Source: Nepenthes gracilis (taxonomy: Eukaryota; Streptophyta; Magnoliopsida; Caryophyllales; Nepenthaceae). Taken from it: 64,000 nucleotides of DNA. The translations under genes were made by a program, and so were the position numbers. A model generated the notes under the pieces. It had not been told where the DNA came from. It did not search any database and saw only the letters and a list, made by a program, of their open reading frames with translations. Position 1 is the first letter of the stretch. Each line of letters begins with the position of its first letter. Positions 57,342 to 64,000 of this stretch are shown one piece after another. The stretch spans positions 10,516,037 through 10,580,036 of the forward strand of contig BSYO01000004.1 of assembly GCA_033239525.1 (NCBI GenBank). Reading direction: 5' to 3'.

Positions 57342-58163
57342 CTAGAATGATGAACACAAAAGTACAAACTAGCGAGCCCGCTAGAGACATGACTTCTTCC
57401 GACCAGGACCACGTTGCTGGTGCCATGATCAATTGGACGGTCAATGGGCTGCCAGCACCCTTCTTTCAAAATTTGGTGGAGCACATGCAGAATACCAACA
57501 AGATACTTTAGATGCTCTACTCCCACTAGGAGTATTCTTAGTAGGGGGCTCCACCCACAACAGTCCTTGCACCAGCTTCTAGGAGATGAGGCTAGAGGAA
57601 GAAGAAGCCGACAAATCTCATTTCACCGCTTAAAATCTAGAAGATGCTTGGTCAATGTCTAGACGCACTCCATCCGAGTCCTCACACACCAAAGCCAACT
57701 CCACCACGACTCAGAGTTTCAGAAGAGCTCTTCGGTAGCATAACTTTTCAAAGGAAAGCTCCCACATCAAATAGAAACGAAGGAACCCCGGTTTTACTCT
57801 TGAGAGGGAGACGAAGAGTTGGGCCTCATCTCCGTGAGGGAGCCTCCGACAAGAACCGGGTCATCTTTTGGAAAGATGATCATCACTCGCGCCTCGGTGG
57901 AGGAGGAGCGAGGGCAAGCAGACGGCTACAAAGAAGATGGAAAGAGGAGTTGAGGACCTATCTCAACTCCAAGAGATCAGCCAACGCTACTCGAGCTGAT
58001 CCGAGATTTGAGAAAATCTGGAACGGCATGTTCAAAGATGACGAACATGCTATCAATCCGGACAAATCTCCTTTCACCACTGAAATCTTGAACAGACCAA
58101 TGTCGGTGAAGTTTAAGATATCACCCCTTGACTTGTATGATGGGAGCACTAATACAGATATTG
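57342..58163 (+). pseudogene. Tat gag N-terminal part, truncated
   Basis: Begins near MMNTKVQTSEPARDMTSSDQ (57348), continues with INWTVNGLPAPFFQNLVEHM and, after frame changes near 57510 and 57640, a 174-codon open stretch from 57644. Its end reads MSVKFKISPLDLYDGSTNTD, equivalent to HKFKMQALDSYDGSIDP in Tat element 2, the start of the capsid core. The protein is cut there by the junction at 58163/58164. Confidence 0.8.
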
Positions 58164-58278
58164 CATAATAATTAACTCTAGTCAAACGGTGGACTTAAAA
58201 ATTTTTCTTCTTTTGTTTATTTTATATCACGTGCACAGGATCGTATAAGGTCAAACTTCTTGAGCTGATTATTGGTTG
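58164..58278 (-). repeat. LTR-like end piece, left copy
   Basis: About 115 bp nearly matching 62796-62910 in the same orientation (shared TGGACTTAAAAATTTTTCTT). Because the right copy lies in the 5' LTR close to its 3' end, this looks like a remnant of the 3' LTR left after an internal deletion. Confidence 0.75.
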
Positions 58279-59545
58279 GGTCATGAACATATTTTTGGAG
58301 CATTGACACATGGAACACATCATGGACATTTGCTAAATTGGGTGGCAATGCCAACCTGTAGGCCACGATTCCAATCCTCTCCAAAATCTCAAAAGGGCCA
58401 ATGAATTGGGGTTTTAATTTTCCTTTCACTCCAAACTTGGACTTCCTCTTGGATGGTGACACTATCAAGAAGACATGGTCACCTACTTCAAACTTCAACT
58501 CGGACCTCCTCCGGTCTATATAATTCTTCTACCTGTTCTGTGCCACTTTTAAATTCTCATGAATTAGTTTAATCTTTTCTCTTATTTTTTTAATAATTTC
58601 TGGGCTCAAAATTCTTTTATCTCCAATTTTTTCACAATGTATAGATGACCTACACTTCCTTCCATATAATACCTCAAATGGGGTCATACTTATACTAGCC
58701 TGATAGCTATTATTATACACAAATTCTACTAGGGTCGGGTAATTATCTCAGTTTCCTTTCATTTCCAACACTGATGCCCTTAACATACCCTCAAAAATCT
58801 AGATTGTACGCTCGGATTGCCCGTCAGTTTGGGGGTGATATGCCGTACTAAAGTTCAAACTCGTCCCCAATTCTTTATGTAGGCTCTCCTAGAATCTAGT
58901 GACAAAGCGCCGGTCTCGATCTGAGACTCGGCACGCCATGGAGTCTAACGATTTCATTTACGTATAATTGGGTCAATTTATCACATGAATTTGTCGTCCG
59001 GATTGTCAAGAAAATGGGCTGATTTAGTTAGTTGATCAACAATAACCCAGACGGTGTCATGGTTCTTGGGAGTCCTTGGTAAGCCTAATACAAAATCCAT
59101 AACAATGTCTTCCCATTTTCAACTTGGAACTGGCATCGGCTACAATAACCCAAATGGTTTCTTCCTTTTAACTTTTAACTGTTAGCACACAAGGCACTTC
59201 TCTACATAAGCCATAATGTCCCTCGTCATATTCCTCCACTCAAATGTCTTTTTCAAATCCTAATATATTTTATTCGTCCCTGGATGAATCGTATAGCGAG
59301 ATTGGTGAGCTTCCTTTAAGATTTTCTCCTTTAATTCCTTATCGTTCGGCACATACAGACGATTTCTAAATCTCAATACTCTATCATCTCAGACATTAAA
59401 ATCAGCCCTGGAGGCCTTATCTAAATCTCCCTCAATGTCCATCAGGAAGGAATCATTCACTTCTTTCTCCTTAACATCATGTATTACTTCTGGATGAATC
59501 TTAAAGTATACTAAAAGTATCCGATTACCTTGAGCGTATCATTGG
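58217..59545 (-). pseudogene. Tekay-like integrase, minus strand, truncated
   Basis: Core motifs: FVLGLPRTPKNHDTVWVIVD (about 59098-59039) with the first Asp; VSDRDRRFV (about 58932-58906) with the second. YNNSYQASISMTPFEVLYGR (58717-58658) is the usual gypsy phrase. The C-terminal MKFEVGDHVFLIVSPSKR and HDVFHVSMLQKYVHDPT (about 58338-58288) follow. The sequence then runs into the LTR-like piece, so the chromodomain-like tail seen at 26600-26780 is absent. Frame changes occur near 58500, 58730 and 58940. Confidence 0.85.
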
Positions 59546-59558
59546 ATAATATAGTACT

Positions 59559-61140
59559 TCACACAATCCAAATTTCTATCTGCTTGATCGGTAACCTTAC
59601 CAAGTAACCTGGTCGTCGACTTAATGTATCGGCAACCACATTGGCCTTGCTAGGTTCATACAGAATTTCACAGTCATAATCTTTTAGAAATTCAAACCAC
59701 CTTCTTTGCCTCATATTTAACTCCTTTTGAGAGAATAAATACTTCAAACTTTTGTGGTCAAAGTAAACAAAAAATTTCTCACCATATAGGTAATGTCTCC
59801 AAATTTTTAACACAAATACTACCACAGCCAGTTCTAAATCATGGGTTGGATAATTTCTTTTATGATCCTTCAACTGACGAGATCCATAGGCCACCACCCT
59901 TTAATGTTGCATTAAAACGCAGCTCAGCCCAAACTCGAGGCATCCACAGTAAACGACCAATCCTCATGATTCATTTGGAATAGCTAGAATCGGTGCAAAA
60001 GTCAGTCGGACCTTTAGCACTCGAAAACTCCATTCACATTCGTCAGTCCAATCAAACTTCACCTCTTTCTTTATTAGTTAGGTGAGTGGCAAGGCAATTC
60101 GGAAAAACTTCTCTACAAACCTTGGATAATAATCGGCTATGCCCAAAAAGCTCCGTACCTCAGTCGCAGAGGTTGGCCGATTCCAATTTACCATTGCTTC
60201 CACCTTCTCAAGGGTTGACCGAAATTTTCTCATTGGAAATGATGTGACCTAGGAATTCCACTTCTTCTAACCAAAATTTACACTTATTCAATTTCGTGAA
60301 TAACTGGTATTCCCTAAGAGTCAGAAGTGAAATCCTTAAATGCTCATCGTGTTCTTTATGGCCCTTAGAATGAATAAGGATGTCATCAATAAAGACTATC
60401 ACAAATTTGTTCAAATAAGGTTGAAAAACTTGGTTCATTAAGTCCATAAATGCAGCTAGAGCGTTTGTTAACCCAAATGATATTACCACAAACTCATAAT
60501 GCCCATATCTGGTCCGGAAGGCTGTCTTCGCCACATCATCTTTTCTGATTCGAAGCTGATGATAACCGGATCTAAGGTCAATTTTTGAGAATATACATGC
60601 AACTTGTAACTGATCAAAGAGGTCGTCTATTCTTGGCAAAGGATGCTAGTTCTTAGTAGTAATCTTGTTTAACTCCCGATAGTCTATGCACAGTCTCACG
60701 GTTCCATCTTTCTTTCTTACGAATAAGAACGGTGCACCTCATAAGGACACACTTGATCGGATAAAACCTATATCTAGCAATTCTTACAATTGCTACTTTA
60801 ACTCCTTCAGTTCAGTCGGTGCTATTCTATATGGCATCTTAGATATTGGCGCTGAATCTGGTACCAACTCTATTTTAAATTCTATCTTCCGGTTGGGTGG
60901 AAACCCAGGCAACTCTTTAGAAAATAAGTCTTCAAACTTACATACTATAGGAATCTCCTTAGCGAGAATTCCTTGATCCTCAATCATACTAGCAAAGGTT
61001 AGATAAGCCGGGCACCCATTCCTCATCAAGTGCTGGGCATGAAGGGCCCAAATGAAGTAGGATGCTTCCTTCCGCCGAACTCCTTGAATATAAATGGGTT
61101 CATTTCCAGGAACAGTAAAATTTATTTTTTTCGAAAACAA
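59559..61140 (-). pseudogene. Tekay-like reverse transcriptase and RNase H, minus strand
   Basis: RT begins with EDLFSKELPGFPPNRKIEFK (about 60955-60896) and PYRIAPTELKELK; then [11 protein letters not shown] (60636-60604), [19 protein letters not shown] and [17 protein letters not shown]. The catalytic motif FIDDIL is intact near 60393-60376. RNase H includes [20 protein letters not shown] (about 59885-59826) and [15 protein letters not shown]. Stops near 60790 and 60640, and a weakly readable stretch at 59900-60210, make it a pseudogene, but its motifs are the best preserved in the window. Confidence 0.88.
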
Positions 61141-61560
61141 TCAATATTGACATAGTACCTTGCTAACCAATCAATCCCCAGGATTACATTGAAGCCCCTC
61201 ATCTCCAGCAAAACTAAGTTTACTGGCATTTGAAACCCATCAACCTCAATAGCACACTCTGGATACATAATATTTAAAACCACAGATGCCCCTATGGGTG
61301 CTGCTACCATCAAAAGATAGTAAGGAAATTATAAAAGTGATGTAAGATATTGTGCAAAATTAGGAGAAATAAATAAGTGAGTGAATCCGGAGTCAAAAAG
61401 TACATGGCAAGAGTTGCCATAGATAGAAAGTGTACTTTCCACCACCTCAGTGGACACGTCAGCCTCCTTTGCAGAAACGGCAAACACTTTGGCTGGAACA
61501 ATTGACTTGAATTCTAGGGCTTGCTTGGCATGTGGACAGTTTCTAATCATGTTCCCATCC
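61122..61560 (-). pseudogene. Tekay-like protease, minus strand
   Basis: Follows the zinc knuckle. FAVSAKEADVSTEVVESTLS precedes the active site LFDSGFTHLFIS (about 61409-61374), where the catalytic DSG is kept although Ala is replaced by Phe. A frame break near 61325 leads to GFNVILGIDWLARY (about 61199-61158), the normal C-terminal motif. Confidence 0.85.
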
Positions 61561-62475
61561 TGGCCACAATTATAGCAGACTCCTAGCTTCTTATAGCAAG
61601 GCTTCCCCTCATGTGATCTTCCACAATGAGCACATGGATTGTTTAATGCTCTGGAGGTCTATATAGATTGATCGTGCTCCTTTCTTGACCTTAATAGCTT
61701 TACCTTCTTAAAGGGTCCTCCAAATTCCTCACTAAAACTGGCCCTTGAGCTTGTTCGATTAGGAATCCTTTGTCTGAAAACTCCACCCTTTCAAGTTCCT
61801 TTTCATAAATGATTACCATATCCAATACTTCTCTATAAGTGGCAAATTTTAGAGTTAAAAAGATGTTGTCTAATATTATCCCTTAGTCTCTAAAAGAACC
61901 TCTTAGCCTTTCTTTCCTGACCTTCTACCATATAAGGGGCATTGCGGGACAACTCTGTAAATTTTACATCATACTCGGCCACGGTGTGAGTGCCTTGTCC
62001 TATACGCAAGAACTCGTTTTCCTGCTGTCCGTGAAGGCTGGTAGGAAAATACTTCTCCAAGAATACTGCTTCAAATATGCCCCAAGTAATTTCATTCACA
62101 GGCATCCCAAACACCATTTTCTGCATCTTCCACCAATGATGGGCCTCTCCCACCAGCTTGTGGGTGGCAAACAAAATTTTATCCTTAGCCGAACACATAA
62201 TGACTGCAAACACCTTCTTCAGTCATTTGATCCAGGTGTCCGCTTTTAATGGATCAGGTTCTTCGAAAAATTCTAAAATTCACTCATTGGTAGAGCGACT
62301 GGATACTGACGTCTCCTAGTGTATAGGAATTGGGGCTGACACTGGAGCTAAATTTGGTGGTGCCAAGGTTTCTATGACATCTACTATCCTATCCAGCAAA
62401 TTCAATATCTTGCCTCCAGGTCTGGAGGATTGCTAGTACGGATGACCCTTTTTCCTCTATTTGACATTTTTTCAG
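61561..62475 (-). pseudogene. Tekay-like gag, minus strand
   Basis: Possible start near 62468 (MSNRGKRVIRTSNPPDLEAR). The capsid segment is well kept: THKLVGEAHHWWKMQKMVFG (about 62171-62112), YFPTSLHGQQENEFL and YDVKFTELSRNAPYMVEGQE. The zinc knuckle near 61591-61550 reads CYNCGQDGNMIRNC: the three Cys remain but the metal-binding His is Asn. Frame changes occur near 62235 and 61890. Confidence 0.85.
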
Positions 62476-62714
62476 CTAACACTTTGACCTCTGAAATAGA
62501 AAGAACGATTTGGTTAGATTACTGACCCCAAGGGTAGCCAGCACACAACACTCAAAGACACCATGCCCTAAACATAATTAGTGCTAGCATCTTGTGTCAG
62601 AACAGATGGCTAAGTCTAACAAATCTAACACATATCTCTATCTGCCCTTTTTGTTCAAACTAATCCTATCCTAAGTTTCAGCATAGATTTAGATCAAACC
62701 TAAGGCATCTCAAT

Positions 62715-62728
62715 CTCTCTAATACCAA
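62715..62728 (-). other. Primer binding site of the minus-strand Tekay-like element
   Basis: On the minus strand TTGGTATTAGAGAG, the initiator tRNA-Met-type site with one C-to-T change, next to the LTR end CCATCGCT. Confidence 0.75.
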
Positions 62729-62730
62729 TA

Positions 62731-64000
62731 GCGATGGACTGGCCATATTTCACTGTATACAGCCATCGTCAACACATCTTATCATACATATATCACATAA
62801 TAATTTACTTTGGTCAAACAGTGGACTTAAAAATTTTTCTTCTTTTGTTTATTTTACATCGCGTGCACCGGATTGCATATGGTCAAACTTCTTAAGTTAG
62901 CCATTAAGGTTCTGAGTCACCTTAACCTGACCGGCCAGAAAAATGAGATCGATTGGTGAGACACGAAGGTCTTGAAACAAGTTGAGATGCCACTAAGGAT
63001 CACATATTACTTACAAATAGAAATTTTGCAAAAACCTACTAATATCCATTAACTTTCACAATGGAAGTGTTTTATAAAATCTCTCCCAAAATGATCAAAA
63101 GAGAATACATCAATTTTATTCCTGCATTGATACTTAATTCCGGTTAGCTATCCTACCTAGCTAGTTCATCATGCTCTATTCTTTCTCGTTCGGTATAAAC
63201 CTATCATCATCTAAAAAATAGAAGAGGAGTGAGCTAAAAAGCCCAGCAAAGTACCCATATGCAAAAAGCATGCATATATAACTTCAAAATCAAATCTAAG
63301 AAGCTGAAATATAAGCTCCGGCATTCAAGTGAATGAACCATGAATTCAATACATTTTTGTAAAAACTATCTTACTTTAAATTCAGAAGTCTCTTTCTTTA
63401 TTCTTAGTCATCTTTCATTCAAAATTATGCCAAAAATTTATCATCTTTAGGCACCTGACGGGAGAGAATATTATCGAGGAAGGATTGTGTATCATCCCAC
63501 AATCTAAGGCCGTACCCTCCCGTTACACTCCTAGAGGTGGGCGGTAATGCCTATCACCCAGCATACGGGGCCATAATCCAAAAATGCCACCAAAAGTTTC
63601 CCTGGGGCCCAGAGGCAGTCATCGAGTGTCACTCCAATATCTTTCATCCAGTTTTAACAACAAGTCAAACGGAGACTCTAATCAGATCCTTATCGTATGA
63701 TAGCCATCGACCAAATCTCAAAAGCCGAATAACAGAGAGTTTCACTTGCTGTCCGAATTATATATGTTTTTTTTTATGGTCATATAGCTTCCATCTTTAA
63801 CATCCAACAGATGAAGTTCTCATAAACATAGGAACTTTCGTTCAATTCCTTAAAGCTGGAAGTCTTTTATCAAAAGCTGAAAATCTTTTCATCAAAAACC
63901 GGAGGTCATTTTAGAAAAAGTAAATACTGCAGTTCCTTAAACATGCAATGACCGCACTTCTTTTAACATATAGTAATCGGGCTTTTTTAAAAATATGATC
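62731..64000 (-). repeat. 5' LTR of the minus-strand Tekay-like element (partial)
   Basis: Ends on the minus strand at CCATCGCT, matching CCATCACA of the plus-strand family member at 22003-22010. The part at 63440-63760 shares the TACC..GTTACA-rich structure of the solo LTR at 13270-13560. Its start is beyond the window. Confidence 0.65.
62796..62910 (-). repeat. LTR-internal piece, right copy
   Basis: Partner of 58164-58278, about 85-88% similar by eye. It lies 65 bp from the primer-site end of the LTR. Confidence 0.75.

Larger units (their letters stand above)
56184..58163 (+). mobile_element. Tat element 3, truncated (5' LTR and part of gag)
   Basis: LTR, primer binding site and gag N-terminus are present and the element stops abruptly at 58163, inside gag, where the minus-strand Tekay-like element begins. 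Confidence 0.85.
58164..64000 (-). mobile_element. Tekay/Del-like chromovirus, minus strand, runs off the window
   Basis: Reading leftward: LTR (from beyond 64000 to 62731), primer binding site, gag, protease, RT, RNase H, integrase. The 3' end is abnormal: integrase is joined to about 115 bp of LTR-like sequence and then to Tat gag. The coding region is better preserved than in 20203-28464, so this insertion is probably younger. Confidence 0.85.

Overview
The window is plant nuclear DNA, most likely from a eudicot. It is gene-poor and about two thirds of it consists of nested, decayed LTR retrotransposons of three lineages: Tork/Tnt1-like Ty1-copia, Tekay/Del-like chromovirus Ty3-gypsy, and Tat-like Ty3-gypsy. 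These are separated by AT-rich spacers. I can call only two intact host genes: an intronless OVATE family protein gene (OFP7/OFP8-like, minus strand, 46392-47330) and a tRNA-Leu(AAG) gene (minus strand, 19224-19304).

Layout. 1-2495: 5' part of a Tnt1-like copia element (end of LTR, PBS, gag, protease, integrase; no reverse transcriptase). 2496-6500: unique-looking sequence with a ~0.7 kb segment present twice and exon-like minus-strand pieces of an unrecognised, broken host gene. 6500-7818: minisatellite-like sequence and a copia solo LTR. 8082-18713: Tat element 1, complete with both LTRs but without pol, so non-autonomous; it carries a minus-strand solo LTR insertion. 18714-20202: host island with the tRNA gene. 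20203-28464: a Tekay-like element on the plus strand with both LTRs, gag, pol and chromodomain, all disabled. 28465-41041: Tat element 2 with gag, protease, RT, RNase H, the second archaeal-type RNase H typical of Tat, integrase, a long 3' region and 3' LTR. Its 3' region also carries a minus-strand solo LTR and a minus-strand (antisense) gene. 41042-52421: host spacer containing the OFP gene and two possible promoter regions. 52422-58163: a Tat LTR fragment, a minus-strand Tat solo LTR inside an (AAT)n/(ATT)n microsatellite, an inverted-repeat microsatellite complex, and a Tat element truncated within gag. 58164-64000: a minus-strand Tekay-like element whose 5' LTR runs off the window.

How the parts relate. 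Every retroelement coding region is broken by stops and frameshifts, and several lost a catalytic residue: the RT motif is YIDN or FIDN instead of xxDD in two elements, and the protease DSG is DFG or DGG in two. Only the minus-strand Tekay element keeps FIDD and DSG, but it has lost its gag zinc-knuckle histidine. Many changes fit C-to-T decay of methylated DNA. The most interesting structure is the antisense gene in the 3' region of both Tat elements. In each it has a TATA-like box about 100 bp upstream, a 74-80 nt intron and a coiled-coil-like second exon, and that exon is split at nearly the same place by a Tekay-like solo LTR. A second theme is paired inverted TTGAC (W-box-like) motifs in several unrelated LTRs.
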